From contig JAOVFP010000004.1 in the NCBI GenBank assembly GCA_025738555.1, positions 6,200,001 through 6,264,000 of the forward strand: a stretch of DNA of 64,000 bases. Reading direction: 5' to 3'. The position numbers and the translations under genes are program-made. Below, piece by piece: positions 12,368-25,189 of this stretch (positions are counted from its first letter, which is position 1; each line of letters begins with the position of its first letter). The DNA is from Cyathus striatus. Its lineage: Eukaryota > Basidiomycota > Agaricomycetes > Agaricales > Nidulariaceae. The notes beneath the pieces were generated by a model. That model was given only the letters and a program-made list of their open reading frames with translations. It was not told where the DNA came from and ran no database searches.

Positions 12368-15300
12368 GCTCCGGCATCAGCGGAAACAAAAAATCCCTTC
12401 CAGCTTACTAGAGCTCAGTGTATATTACTTATTCATGGTTTAGAACGCTTTTAAATGTAGCTTCGCCATACCTGTCTGCTTATAGGGGACATGTATCATA
12501 CTTGAATATACCATAATATTAATTAAACATATTTTGCTTAGCGATCGATGTCGGTGTGTTCTTTTTTGCTTTTGTATGCCATCGTGTGCTATCGTATGTC
12601 TTGCGGGCTCCAGCGGAAGTTGCTCACCATAGTTGACCTCGTAACGGCTGACCATATCTGTTTGGGCTCCTTACCCCACCGGCGAATGGCAACAGAGACT
12701 TAATCCCATCAGTTCCGGAGAAACCCCATGCGTGCGAACTAATTGCAACATTTACAGTGATTTACTCAGTCCTACATAAGTAACTTCTAAGTGTTGTCCA
12801 AGAGTTTATATTGATTCCGACTTTAAGACACCCCTTGATCAATGCGTGAGCACATGTCCTAAGTTTTAGAACATGCGAACAGACACCGAATAGAACTTAC
12901 ATGCACTACAATTTCTTCTTGTTCTCATACAATACAAGGTTGATAAGAGGGAGGGATAAGTACACTCTGCAAATCATCTGCTGCGCTGCTTATGCGCTGA
13001 GGAGCTGCAGATGTAAACATGTACATAAGTATGTAATTTTCTGTAAATCTCACTGCTCAGCGCCCGGTATTGCGACCGAACTCGAAGTTTAAATGGCGAC
13101 CTGTCGCTGCCGAAGTCGGGCAATCCTGTTTAAGATGGTCGGCTGGACCGATTAGGTATTTAGAAAACATATGCAACATGTCCGCGAAGGCTGTGTCCTT
13201 TACAACAAAGTTTCATACTCAAATGACATAAATCGTAGGATCGTCGTAATACAAGTTCAACGTCTTCACTATGTTTTTTGGTCATGATCATCCGTCCATA
13301 TTACTATGTATGATATAAGATGGCGTTATAGTATTCAAGGGTAAGTGTGCCATTCGCTCACAAATGCTTTATAGACGTCGTTGGAGCTTGTGTTCTAAAC
13401 CCGATTGGCAGATAACAAACGGCGTACTCACAAAATATTAAGCAGGCCGCAGCAGCCTTCAAATGAGTATATGTCGAATGTTCATTCCGTTTAAAACGTG
13501 GTTCTTGTCTGCGTGAACATTTACCCACCAGCAGGTTAGCATAACGATGCGATTCGGAATGGGCTGTGATTACAAAACTGATCAAGCAAGATCAAGCCCG
13601 CATAATAAAGCAGAAGCCTGAAGGGGAGCGGGAAGTCTAGCACGGCGACCCGACAGGACCCTGAACAAGTGCCTGTAGATTTTCAACGACATCTGAAACT
13701 AGCGCTAAATGGTTGGGAGGTTAAGGCAGTTAAGGCCTATTAAGGCATGTTATGAAAATCTGCTGAGAGTATGCAGATCTCGGTTAATGTATGATATCAT
13801 ATGATATAAGGTTCTTTTGCTCAAAAACGGGGGTTCATCGCTTGAAGCCGCTTCCTAGTAACTACATCTGTCCTGATCTCTCAATCCTGCAGGCTACAGG
13901 CGCGTCTGTCCCCCTTTAACCCTTCAAGAGTCGTTCTCAATGTTATGCTCGTCATATGGAGGGTTAATATATGTACATGTGGTATTCTACGCAGTAGTAG
14001 TACTGTCTATTCTTCGCATTTAGTTCGCATTCCCAGGCATTCCCGTGAACTCTACGAACACTAGTTTATTGAGCCCACCCGCTATTAATCATTCGGCATC
14101 GGCTAGGCGTTTTACTACACGTTAGATTGCGTTTAATTCGCATTTTCAATAATCTCTACAACCAACCACCAACCTCCAATCGCGCAGATAAATCATAAAA
14201 TCCACGCGTCTGAGGTCGGAATTCCGAGATGGAAAATTACATACGAGAGAAGTCGGGGTTGGACTTTACGACATAGGTTCTGCTGAACTTCCTTTGTGCC
14301 ACACCCTCGATATATATCATAGCTATTCAAATTCCAAAAAATCCCACACAGGACCCACAGGTATAATCCCGTGTGAAATCTCTTTCAAATTCAATACTAT
14401 CATCCCATGTATACAGATTGAAATCAAAAGGTATCAGATGTTACGTTACCAACAATAGTTCTGATAACCGTGGTATCTATGGTAAGACACAAAGTAAGGT
14501 ACGTGGCAAATCGACAACCACCCTCGGACCATCACCAAGTATGTGAGATTGTCAACTTTTCAAAATATGTACAAGTTGACATAATCTATCACGGCGAAGT
14601 TGAACTTCGGTGACCGACCGTGCGCGAACAACCAATAGCATTTGCAGTTACATTTTACAAAACTTTAGCAGAAGAGAGGCAAAATCATTAAATGTTTATC
14701 GGGATAACTCAGCGATCGTCAAAGATCGGAGTATCAAGCGGATCGCTTATCTTATCGGTACACAGCTGAGCGCGTATATTTATGTAGATAGTTGAGCTTG
14801 CAATTTTCCGAGAGAGCTGATTGAAGTATTTACACTCTTGTGGGTGAGTATGAACTATTCATTATGGCTTTTACCCCATGGCTACTACTAATACTACAAT
14901 ATAGACACCACCATCGTGTTCCTGCCCATTGAAGGGAGGACGTGCATTCTTGGGGTTCAATTTAATAGATCACCGGAACTAAGAAACATGATAATATCAG
15001 ATATCTCATTTGATTATGTAAATAGTATATGTTCAAATATAAGGAGTGCGTTTTAAGCGAAAGTACAACGATCACAACTTGATAACGTAAGGAAAGTTGT
15101 GTATCTAGTATCTCACAAACCTCTTTTGAGGTCTTTTTCGCCAGTCTATACGTACTCTATAACCGTTATAAAAACTATCCCGCTTGTGGCTGAGGTGGCT
15201 GAACATACCTTCTTTGTTTCTTGAAGAGGTGGTAAGTCGGTTGGGTGTACCTAGTCAAAGACAAAATATGCGAGTCGTCGAGACGTCCGTCCGACTGGGG

Positions 15301-15368
15301 TGTTCTAAGGTGAGAGGGAGTAAAACTTGATTCGATCTTCTGTAGAATGGCTACAGGAATTATATACT
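12368..15368. other. Gene-poor intergenic DNA
   Basis: Only short, unrelated open frames occur on either strand and none shows family motifs or intron structure. A run of three TTAAGGC words lies near 13722-13750. I see no further repeat, RNA or gene that I can support. Confidence 0.45.
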
Positions 15369-15816
15369 GTTATTTACCGGCCGGTTGTACACTGAATCTT
15401 AAATTTGTCATAGAATTACTGAAAATATATTACGAGCTTAAATAAGTTGACAGACACAAGGTGTAGAGTGTGAACAATTTATTTCTCGACTCTTATGGTA
15501 TTCCAACATATTTTGAAAGAGAAACGTACGTTTTAGTGATTTTGATGCGCAATCCGGCATCACCACCCGGTTGTAGAGCGTTATATTTTTGTGACCAATC
15601 TAAGCGATGTCGCGTGACAGAGCTACGCATAATGCTAATTAGCGTTGTTCAGAGCCATCGAAATTCGAAAAAACACACAAAATCTAACATTGCAGCAAAA
15701 CCACATATCATAATGCCGACATGAGTGTATGATGTGATAGAATAGATATATAGCTACATATGTATATAATATTTATAAATTTTAATGCAAGGGTGTACAA
15801 CCGGCCGGTAAATAAC
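15369..15816. mobile_element. MITE-like element with palindromic 24-bp terminal inverted repeats
   Basis: The two ends, 15369-15392 and 15793-15816, are exact reverse complements over 24 bp (GTTATTTACCGGCCGG then TTGTACAC). Each contains the self-complementary core ACCGGCCGGT. The 400-bp interior has no plausible transposase gene. A mismatch-tolerant match continues a few bases outward, so the true end may lie slightly further out. No clear target-site duplication was seen. Confidence 0.6.
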
Positions 15817-17967
15817 CGTACTAAAAGAACCAATAAATCTAAAATAAGTAGGAAGAATTAAATCGGATAAAGGAATGAATAATGTTAAAAGAATATAGTG
15901 TGAAACATAAAGACTGAATGAAAAACTCAAGTAACAAAGTCCAGTGAGCTGAGGTTTTCGAGGAGACATGTGTTTACTTGTCAAACTTCAGGGTCTTGTG
16001 TCGGTGCCGATGTCAAAGCTATTTTGAGAACTCGGAGTGTCGCAGGGGATAGGTATCTGTCGGGACGGTATACGAAGAGGTATATTTTGAGGAAAGATTG
16101 AAACAAATGAGCGGGAATGGTGATTGGACAGAGAGCGCGAACGGAACCCGTATGGACGCGTCAATGTAGCGTGATGTGCGATTACGTAATCCGATTTGGA
16201 ACATCTTGAGATGTGCGATATATTGAGTTTCGCAGCACAGGCAGTTTGCCTACTCATACATTCTACAATTCCAGCTGGATGCAGCTCCGCTTATCCAAAG
16301 TACATCCTATGATTGGCTACATGATCAATACATGATTATTTACTCTCCAAGAACGAACAGACGGATACTCACTGTGATAAGGAACAGCGAGATCTATTCA
16401 AGCAGTGGCGCAGAATGGGCTGCCTTTCCCTGTACTCTCCTCATTGACGGGGATAGATGCGACAATATCATCGATATCGGAGTGATGGGCGAATGCGTCT
16501 ATTTGATTAATAGGTAGTGATGGGTTGTGGACTGGTAGACACTGAGTGTTTAGAGCCGAGTGGGCCTGGGGACTCTGTACGCATTTCCCAGAGTATTTTA
16601 TAGACCTCGGCTACCTTATCTCCCGCTCCGTTGACCATTACACTTCGTGGATGCATGACTTGTAATCTACCTTAGATCTGGTGAGTAGTCAGTTGTTCTG
16701 TGAGATCGAACCCAAGAAAGGTAACTGATGACGCGCAGAGAACAATTGAAAAATGCATTATGCAGGGGCTTTTATTAAATTCTACGAAAGTTACATACAA
16801 TATTTCGGTAGGACATACGTATGAATGACCTGGAGTTCCGTCGTTTTTGAACGTTGAAGAACATTGTCAATTGGTTCCTCCGGGAGCAGATTTTGTAATT
16901 GTTAGGTGATACGCCGAGTGGTTTATATCCAAACTTTCGCATAGACCATTCTATAACTAGTTTCATATTTTATTAGTAATCCAGCTGAGCAAGATCCAGT
17001 ATTATTTTCATGCTACCTGAAGCTTGAGGAACCTCCGAAGTGGTACTGGTAGAACTATAGACCATATGGGCCGTACACTACAACTGATTTATGTAAGAGA
17101 AAGTAGTAGAGACATACATACTATATTTTTGTTCGATAGTAGACTATGCTATTCAAATGTTGTCAAGCTTAATCAAGGACTCTCGCTACACGATGATAGG
17201 AGGACAGGAGCAGCAAGTGGGGAGGCGCCTGAACACCGCGAACGAAGTCATATTGCACAATGCGCACGTAACGAGACGAGCAGAAACAAACCAAAAGCGA
17301 GACTGCAAGACTAAAGAAAAACGCGAAGTGAACGAGACACAGGCGAAGTGAAAAGAAACGAAGAGAAAATGGCTGTGTGGAGTAGAGAAATAGTGAAGTA
17401 TACGAATAAATATGACTTCGAAGTCGGTAAAGTAATCGGACAAAGTAACAGTACTGTGGAACGGGTTGGGTGGGTAATGAAAAAGCTCGAAACCAACGAT
17501 CCGAGACGACCGGAGTGGGAGGAAGAGGATCGTTAGTATAAAGCGGAAAAAAGGAATTGAGTCTGAATTTGAATTCCTGTCTTTCCCTGAACCATCTAAT
17601 TATAATTCAAAGGCAACTGAGTTAGTCCTCGATCTGAAGTGGATGAGGGTCGCCATACCCTATTATTCATAACCGCGACGCTGGTCTCAGCCGCTCGTGA
17701 TGTCGATCACTTCACGGCCCACTAAGGACCGCTACCATTGGCTTAGTGCAAGTCAGTGACTCGAACCATAACTCAAGAAGTACTGACATTTGAATATATT
17801 GAATACTTGAATGCTATTGTATTAGGTGTCGCCAGTAATATAAGGCCTTCCTCTAAAGGTCAATTTCTCCTTCTCACCTAAACTGTATTCTGGCATTTTG
17901 AAATAGGTGCGCAAAACTTACCATCCAAATATCATCTAACCGCCTTGACCTATAGCGATCTCTGAAA
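15817..17967. other. Gene-poor intergenic DNA
   Basis: Several open frames of 60-96 codons on both strands are unrelated to anything I recognise and overlap each other. The stretch at 17150-17540 is purine-rich (GAA/GAG words) on the plus strand, which explains the long opposing frames there. Confidence 0.4.
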
Positions 17968-18651
17968 ATGTCAACACCCGTCTTCCCTCTTGAAATATTC
18001 GATCTCATCATAGATCAAGTAGCGAGGCATGTTCCGAAACTTGCAGAGACTTTTTGAAGCTGGTACGACGTCATATCTTCCACACAACCACCCTGTCAGG
18101 ATGACAGATGCACAAGATTTGCTAATGCATTAGCCTCTTTACCGGAGATTGCACTTTACGTTCGCTGCATATATCTAAACGGCTGTCGCGACACCCCCAA
18201 TAGGTCATATACCCGAAACCTGGCTCTTCCTAGCATTCTTTCTGTGCTTCATAACATCAAAGTTTTGGGCGTTGATGCGCGCATTACTAGTATCAATTGG
18301 ACAGATTCAGCACTTGATGCAGTGAAGAAAGAATTGACAAGATTGCTGTTGTCACCTTATCTTACTAAACTATCCCTTGCTGGAATAATCAACATACCAT
18401 CATGGTTGTTAGAGTGGATTGTTCATGTTCCAGCTGTATCTTTGGCGAATGTAGATTTCTCAGTGCATGAAGAAGAGCCATTAGCATTAAAGCACTCAGT
18501 CAAATTACGAGGTAATAGTCATCTTCGGTTCTTGCGCATGGGCCCTCATATTTCGGCTTCGTCACCGATTATAAACAGCTTCTCACACTCCTGGCTGCCG
18601 ACTTTTTTGTCGTTCGCAAAATCCATCCGAATTCGACATCAATTATTTTAA
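17968..18651 (+). pseudogene. F-box/leucine-rich-repeat-like protein, interrupted and 3'-altered
   Basis: The ATG at 17968 opens MSTPVFPLEIFDLIIDQVAR, an F-box-like start. Codon 30 (18055-18057) is TGA. The same frame then continues to 18651 with text typical of F-box proteins: FANALASLPEIALYVRCIYL, LPSILSVLHNIKVLGVDARI, LSPYLTKLSLAGIINIPSW, VHVPAVSLANVDF. The segment between the F-box start and ANALASLP is shorter than usual, so an internal deletion is likely as well as the stop. The last 22 codons (from 18585) lie inside the left arm of a large inverted-repeat element, so the original 3' end is gone or replaced. F-box proteins normally bring substrates to SCF ubiquitin ligase. Confidence 0.6.
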
Positions 18652-19047
18652 ATATTGACTAAGCATTTTGGCTGTCGCAATATTATCACTATTGGCCGAT
18701 GCAAAATTGAAGACAAATATTACGTTTTGTACATATTTTGTATGAATACAAACTATTCTTTTGTTCTAATTTTAGCTACATCAAATTAAGTGTCAGATGT
18801 AGCGTTGTGAATGTGTTTTGCCCTCACACGAAATTTATCATTTTGCGTGACCGCAAAACTGGTGCAAAAGCCAACATTTTATTTAAGTTTTGCTAAGAAG
18901 AAAATGTTTAGTTTTCCCAAAAGATTTTGACCATGGGAAAACTTTACCAAAATATGAAGTTTCCGCTCTAGCAAAACTTGGCGTGCACTCAGCGCCCACT
19001 GGCGAGGAGGCTAGCGTCCATTAGCGTCTGACGTCAGCGCATGTCAG
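18585..19047 (+). repeat. Left inverted arm of the 6.2 kb element
   Basis: Partner of 24286-24761. Shared landmarks in inverted order are AATTATTTTAAATATTGACT, an ATTTTGGCTGTC block, TTTTCCCAAAAGATTTTGAC and GCGAGGAGGCTAGC. Confidence 0.75.
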
Positions 19048-19619
19048 CATCCATCAGTACATATGTGTAGCATGTTCTTTACACATATTCTATCACACTT
19101 GTGGTTCTTTCGCCACCATTGAAATTTGATATTCGTACTTACATTACTTACTGTAAAACTGATGAAATTGTATAGTAAATCGGTTTCTCATGTGCAATGA
19201 ACATTACAGTCAAGTAGTGATCGCATCTATGTTCAGAGATTCTAAATCAAATCAACACCCATGCGGTACACCATTGAGCGCACACAGACAATACATTCTC
19301 AAGATCAAGTTTGGCAACATATGGTCCTGGATCAAACTATGTTGCCTAGTACTATAACACTCAGTGTTGACTTAGTGTATCAACTATATACTGAGAACAT
19401 TGTAGATACTCCTATGTATTAGTATTTCAAATCAATGGAGAGCATTGTCAAGTAAATATGACAATAAACATAATACCACTATGATGATTTGGCTTACAAT
19501 AGTAGGATTAACTTAGATATTAATACTATGGTAATCAATACTCTCATGATATTCTCCTTTACTAATACAGTACTTATACATACTTACACAATACCCATAT
19601 ACTAATACAATAATTCATG

Positions 19620-20680
19620 CTATTGGGGACAAGAAAGTGATGTTAGTGGCAGTAGGGATGAGAAGACAGTGGGAGAGTGGTGTGGATGTTATGGTGGCAG
19701 TAGAGGTGGCAATAGAATTGGTGGTTGATGACAGTGAGGTGGTAGTGGTGAGAGAGACAATGAGGCATGGTGGTGCAACAGCAAGGTGGTAGTGATGGCG
19801 GGGATGAGATAGTGGTGATAGTGGAGGTGTGGGGACGAGACAGCAGTGGTCATGAAAACAACACCAAGAGACCAAGATGGCACCGGCGTTAGCACTGATG
19901 AGGACAAGACGGCATGTACAGGTGTAGTGGGGGTGAGACAACAACTGGTAATGGTGGGGGTGAGACATATGGAGAGGAGTATGGAGGATGGAAGAAGATG
20001 CTGGTGTCCTCAACAACATCATGGGGATGGAAAGTTAGGGCAGGGGATGGTCTGGTGGGAGAGGTTGCAGTAGATGTGGTGATGTGGTGGGTCCTTGGTG
20101 ATGCCATGGGGACAAAACATCAAGGCGGGGGACGACACAGTGGGAAATGTTGTAGTGGGCATGGCGATGTGACAAGGGGAAGATGCATTGCAGGAATTAA
20201 CGCCACACCCCACCACTTGCTAGAACAAGGAGGGGGATGGGGGGCAGTGGTCAAGATAGTGCTACTCATCACTTGCAAGATGAGGGAGGTGGGGGCATGA
20301 GATGCAATCATGGTGGGAGATGGAAAAGCCTGGGGCTGTTGAGGACACAGCAATGACAACCGGCAGTGGGTGATGAATAGGAGGGGAAAGGTGGCTGCAC
20401 CGTTACACTAGGACAAGGGGAGAAGGGCAGAAGGAGGTGGTGGTGCACAGAGACACTGGTGACAGTGAGAGGAGTGATGTGGTGTGTGGTGCCAATGACA
20501 CTATGCTGCTGGTGTGCAGGTGATGTGGCACTGAGGAATCTGTGTGGATATCGTGAGTGAGAATGGGGTGGAGGAACGGTGGCATACAGCTGCAGAATGC
20601 AGGCAGCTGTCTACAAAGTGTGGATGACACTATGTGGATATAAGGTAGCAGGGGAAGTTGAGGCAAGCTGAGGGGAGGAG
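19620..20680. repeat. G-rich low-complexity tract (GTGG/GATG words)
   Basis: The plus strand is dominated by GTGGTGG, GATGG and GGGG words with few pyrimidines. Open frames on both strands (runs of Pro/His/Ser on the minus strand) are compositional. It lies in the left half of the 6.2 kb element. Confidence 0.6.
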
Positions 20681-22129
20681 CTTACCTTTCGCCAATATAC
20701 ACATTGCAGGGCATTGAGTACTGAGCACTGAGGAGATAATGGTGTTAAATATAAAGTGTGGGGGACAATGGGGCGGAGTGCAGTTGAGCTGATGGTAGGA
20801 AGCAAAGAGCAAGTCCAAACACTTAGATAATCATGGTTCAGCACCCATCAAGTAGCAACTTAAAGTGCTTTGTATATGCACTTTAATTTGACTTGGTAAC
20901 TATTAGTTAGTAGTTAATAGTACTCACATAAGTAGTATTGGCATGAAACTTATTGTTGTACAGTTCTCAAAACAATTGTATTCACTTTGCAAGTAAAATG
21001 CTGTATTAGGACTACACAATAAGTACATACATACAAGTAAATTTAAAAATATAATGTAAGCTAATTATAATACAAAGTGTCGCCAGGGCAAATGCACTTG
21101 TGGGGGAGTGAAGAGGGGTAAGAGTGACATCAACACTGAGTGCTGAGCACTGAGTAGTGGTGACATTGTGAAGGAAGTAGTTGGTCTACTGGTATAACCC
21201 AGTATAATACTTATAATTTGATTTATTTCATTCATTTTCACCTCTATATCTAATTGACTATTTCTACCTCCTCTAACCCACTATATCTTCATTTCTAAAT
21301 ATTTACTTTTGCCTTATGATGCCCAGTGCAAAGTGTGCATCAGGTTTTATATTCTCTGCCTTACTTTCTGTGGACTTAGAGATGCAGTGCAGCTTGACCA
21401 AACTTTGGGAAGCCAATGCCAAACACCATGTCTCACTAATGCTTTCAGAGGTGGCCATCTCCTTTATTCCTCTGCTTTACTCACTGCTTTCCTCTATCCT
21501 CTCACTATCTAGGCCTCAAACTTTTGTCTTCAAGACTGTGCAAGACAATGTTTGGATCTTCTTGGCATGATGTGCCCATTGGACAGCTTGGGGTGCTAGG
21601 GCTTAGGGTGTACTCTCTGTCAAGACCCCTCTTTTCTCCTCAAGCCACTCATTTGGTCCTCAAGACCAGTGTTTCGACTGCTGTGGTACAATGACCAAGT
21701 CCTTATCCTCATCATATAACGCTCCAACTGGTGGAAGGATAGGGAGTTGGGCCAAGGTCATGGGTTTATGATATTCCATATGCCTCCTGTTTTTTTTCTC
21801 AATCATTTCTACACTTTCTTTTTTGATTTTACCCTCATTTCTTCAAACTACGTCTTCATTCTAGAACTAGTCTTCTCTACTGCCACCCTGATTACTCTGA
21901 CCCAGAACAATCAATGACTGAGCACCCTGCTACCACTTACACATTGTTGAGCCGCAACCTTGCCCACTGTGTCACTACTTTTGGGGAGAGTAACCTTTCG
22001 TCACCTTTGCTCCAACATTGCATGTTGTGGTAATGTCAAGTGAGAGTTGCTGTCTTTGTGCATTTGTGCAAGGGTTATTGGTGGCAGCATATATAGGACC
22101 TGTCTCGCAAGTGACGAGATTGCCATATC

Positions 22130-23210
22130 GTCCCCTCCCCCCCCTCCTCCCCTAGCAGTGACGTGGGTAATGACATGCATAGTAATGTCAAGCTAACTAG
22201 TGCTGCCTCATGCTTGCCCTCCCTTCCCTCCTCATCTTTCAGGGACGAGTGTCATGTCATCATCATTGTCCTCTCCCTCCCTCCCCCTCAACTTTCCTGT
22301 CATCTCCCTCCCTCCCTCCCTTTCCTCCTTTTCTTGTTTCGCAAGGGACGAGTAGCTCCTCTCATTGTCCCCTCCCCACTTCCCACCTCTCATCTTGCAA
22401 CTGATGAGTGTTGCTTCAGAGATGGCAACATCATAACAACAACAACAATGAACACTGTTTCATTGTCCCTACCTCCTCTCCTTCTCTCCCTTCCAACATG
22501 AACCATGTTGTGTTCCTCAATGTCATCCAGATGGCTTGCTCACTAATGCCTCCCTCCCATTTATCCCTTACGGGTAGCTGTTTCACCAGCCACCACCACC
22601 ACTTCCTTTGTCCCCTTCTCCCCTTGTTCCGTTGCAATGGCACATTCTCACCCCACCCACCTCCACCACATTGTATCAGCTTCCTGGCCATATCAGCATC
22701 GACTACCCCTCCAGCCTCCTCCCTGCATTATGAAGACGATGTGCCATTCTGGCATCGATGCCATGTCACCCAGCCCCCCCCCCCCTTCCCCCTGTGTCAT
22801 GGCAACAATGACAATACCAGTTACTTTCCAATGTCATTGACGTCACATCAACCATCACCACCTCCCTCAGTGTCATCTGGATGCTCACCCGCCCCACCAC
22901 AAGTCCCCTACCCCCAACCACCTCAGCACTGGTGACACAGTAGCATCAATGCGATGCATTATTTGATGTGGCAAGGATGTGATCATCATCAACATCTTCA
23001 CGCTCTACCACCACCCTCCCTTTCTCCCTCTCGTCCTAATGCTATGACACCACCACTGTCTTCCCTTCTCCCCTCTACCTCCCACCCACTACTACCATCA
23101 CCACTCTGCCATCGACACCTTCTGGCTTCCTGCCTAGCACCACCACCTCCCTCCCTTTAGTCTCCAGTGGCATTGTGGCCATGTGCTGTGCTGTTCTCTC
23201 TTCCTCCCCC
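22130..23210. repeat. C-rich low-complexity tract (CCTCC/CATC words)
   Basis: The plus strand is dominated by CCTCC, CATCA and CCACC words, the complement-like counterpart of 19620-20680, in the right half of the same element. ORFs of Pro/Ser/His-rich peptides are compositional. It includes a C10 run near 22776. Confidence 0.6.
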
Positions 23211-23682
23211 TTCTCATCCTCATACTACCATTAGATTGTTGTATTGTTTATTTAGATTGTATATTAACCATGAATTACTGAGGAAGCCTTGAAGTGCAGC
23301 AACAAAGAATGACATAAATTGAATGAACATAATGAAAAGTTAATCTAATCACTTTGCATTGAACCGCGCACACCGAAAATGTTCACACATCAAAGAGGCA
23401 GCCTACAGAAGACAGTCTAAGACAATACTTATTGTTTTACTATTGTCCTGGGTGTGCCAGTGTAGAGATCCTGCCAATAAGTACTCCTACATAGTGTTTG
23501 ACAAGCACAGCAATGAAACAAATGTGTCATATTTTATAAGTTACCCTCAATACTTCAACCACTATGAGTGCTAGTGAACTGCAAAGTGCCATGTGTGCGA
23601 AACACAGTGTGATGCAGTGGCCATTGCATGAAGGGTTTTTGTGCAGAAATCATGCCAATGCCACAGTGATGGACACTGACTG

Positions 23683-24150
23683 TTACGATCCGAGCTGGTC
23701 TTGTGATGTCTTCTGGTCTTGTGATATAATAATCACATGACTTGTCACTACACTTGTAAGTCATATAACGAAGTCGAAGTCTAAACAGTTATAATGTAAG
23801 TTATACACTAATGGACTTAGCAGTGTCTTCACAGTAACACTTGAAGAGCGGAAATGCAGTAGCGGTATTCTGGGTCTGAGGTGTTCTCAAAGAGGATAAA
23901 AGGGATTAGCCAGCTATATTGGATGATAGCTAAACTAAGATCAAGCTGAAGAAGCTTGATCAGAATACATGAGCTATTTATACAAAAGAAGCATGGTCCA
24001 TTCGCAGAAGGTATGCTACTATAAATAAAGTCCATGACTTGCCATTACTCGGCAGAGGTCTATAAATAGAATGCGTGGTAATGTGCAGTAGTCCGCAGTC
24101 ATATCAGTAAGCATATGAGTAAGAAAGTCTATGCCTGTAGTATGACAAAC
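23683..24150. mobile_element. Possible solo LTR (weak)
   Basis: The start TGTTACGATCCGAGC resembles the beginning of LTRs in basidiomycete retrotransposons. A TATA-like TCTATAAATAG box lies near 24058. The right end is unclear (a TATGACA word near 24146 is one possibility) and no target-site duplication was found. Confidence 0.25.
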
Positions 24151-24285
24151 CAGGGGGGTGGGGATCGGTGTCTGAGTAAGTAGAAAATTATAAAAAGAAA
24201 GGGATGAGTAAGTAAGAAGATGTAAATAGAAGGGTCACATGAAAAAGAGATAGTCCGGTGGGGTTGAGATGGAAAAAGTGTAACA

Positions 24286-24761
24286 CTGACACACACTGAC
24301 GCCAGATGCCAATGGATGCTAGCCTCCTCGCCAGCAGGTGCTGAGTGCACGCTAAGTTTTACTGGAGCAAAAACTTCAGATTTTAGTAAAGTTTTCCCAT
24401 TGTCAAAATCTTTTGGGAAAACTAAACATTTTCTTCTAAGTAAAACTTAAATAAAATGTTGTCTTTTGCACCAGTTTTGTGGTCATGCAAAATGATAACT
24501 TTTGTGTGAAGGCAAAACATGTTCACAATGTTACATTTGACACTTAATTTGATGTAGCTAAAATTAGAACAAAAAGAATAATTTGTATTCATACAAAATA
24601 TGTACAAAACGTAATATTTGTCTACAAATTTGTCTACAATTTTGCATCGGTCAATAGTGATAATATTGTGACAGCCAAAATGTTTAGTCAATATTTAAAA
24701 TAATTGATGTTGAATTTGGATGGATTTTGCAAATGGCAAAAAAGTTGGCAGCCAGGAGTGT
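24286..24761 (-). repeat. Right inverted arm of the 6.2 kb element
   Basis: Reverse complement of 18585-19047 with a few substitutions and short indels (for example an extra copy of an ACAAATTTGTCT word). Slightly longer than the left arm. Confidence 0.75.
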
Positions 24762-24819
24762 CACCTTCAAATAGCAAGCTGGAGGAATTAATAGTTGAAT
24801 GGGGATACACCATTAGGGA

Positions 24820-24951
24820 AGTTCAATCTTGGCCGTTTTGTCACGTCGCTACAGATCAGTCGCTACAGCAACACTACAGTATCCTGCCGAGAAAAATTAG
24901 CACGTGTCACAAAACAGCTGTAGCTGTATCATGTATCGCCAAGATTGAACT
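24820..24951. mobile_element. Small MITE, copy 1
   Basis: About 132 bp bounded by AGTTCAATCTTGGC and its reverse complement GCCAAGATTGAACT. The interior shares CGCTACAGATCAGTCGCTAC, an ACAGTATCCTG word and ACAAAACAGCTGTAGCTGT with copy 2 at 25190. No coding capacity. Confidence 0.7.
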
Positions 24952-25189
24952 CCACTATTCTAGTAGGGTTTCAGATGGTAAATAGCAACAGAGACTTGCT
25001 GGCTACGCTTATCCTAAAGGAAGACCTACCCAATGGTAACTATAAACAGCTATTCTGATTTGTCGACGAGTTACTGACATATGATTAGAAGATTTTATAA
25101 AGACATACAATATTGGCATATTTTTTCACCTCAGAAATGTTACGTTTTCAACGTTATTAAAGGGGCGCGACCACCACCCCTTCAATAGG

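Larger units (their letters stand above)
18585..24761. mobile_element. 6.2 kb element bounded by long inverted arms
   Basis: The left arm (18585-19047) and right arm (24286-24761) are reverse complements by eye over about 465 bp, with scattered mismatches and small indels. Both outer ends begin ACACTCCTGGCTGCC. Both inner ends run through a GCGAGGAGGCTAGC block to a GTCAG word. The 5.2 kb interior has no recognisable transposase and consists mostly of low-complexity DNA. It may be a non-autonomous DNA transposon with long terminal inverted repeats, or an inverted duplication. The left arm overlaps the end of the F-box pseudogene, consistent with insertion there. No target-site duplication was identified. 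Confidence 0.6.

Noticed and set aside
19615..20666. Pro/His/Ser-rich minus-strand ORFs
   Set aside because: Compositional frames in a GTGG/GATG-rich tract inside the long-inverted-repeat element.
22163..23160. Plus-strand ORFs up to 175 codons
   Set aside because: Repetitive Pro/Ser/His peptides from CCTCC/CATC words; not protein-like.
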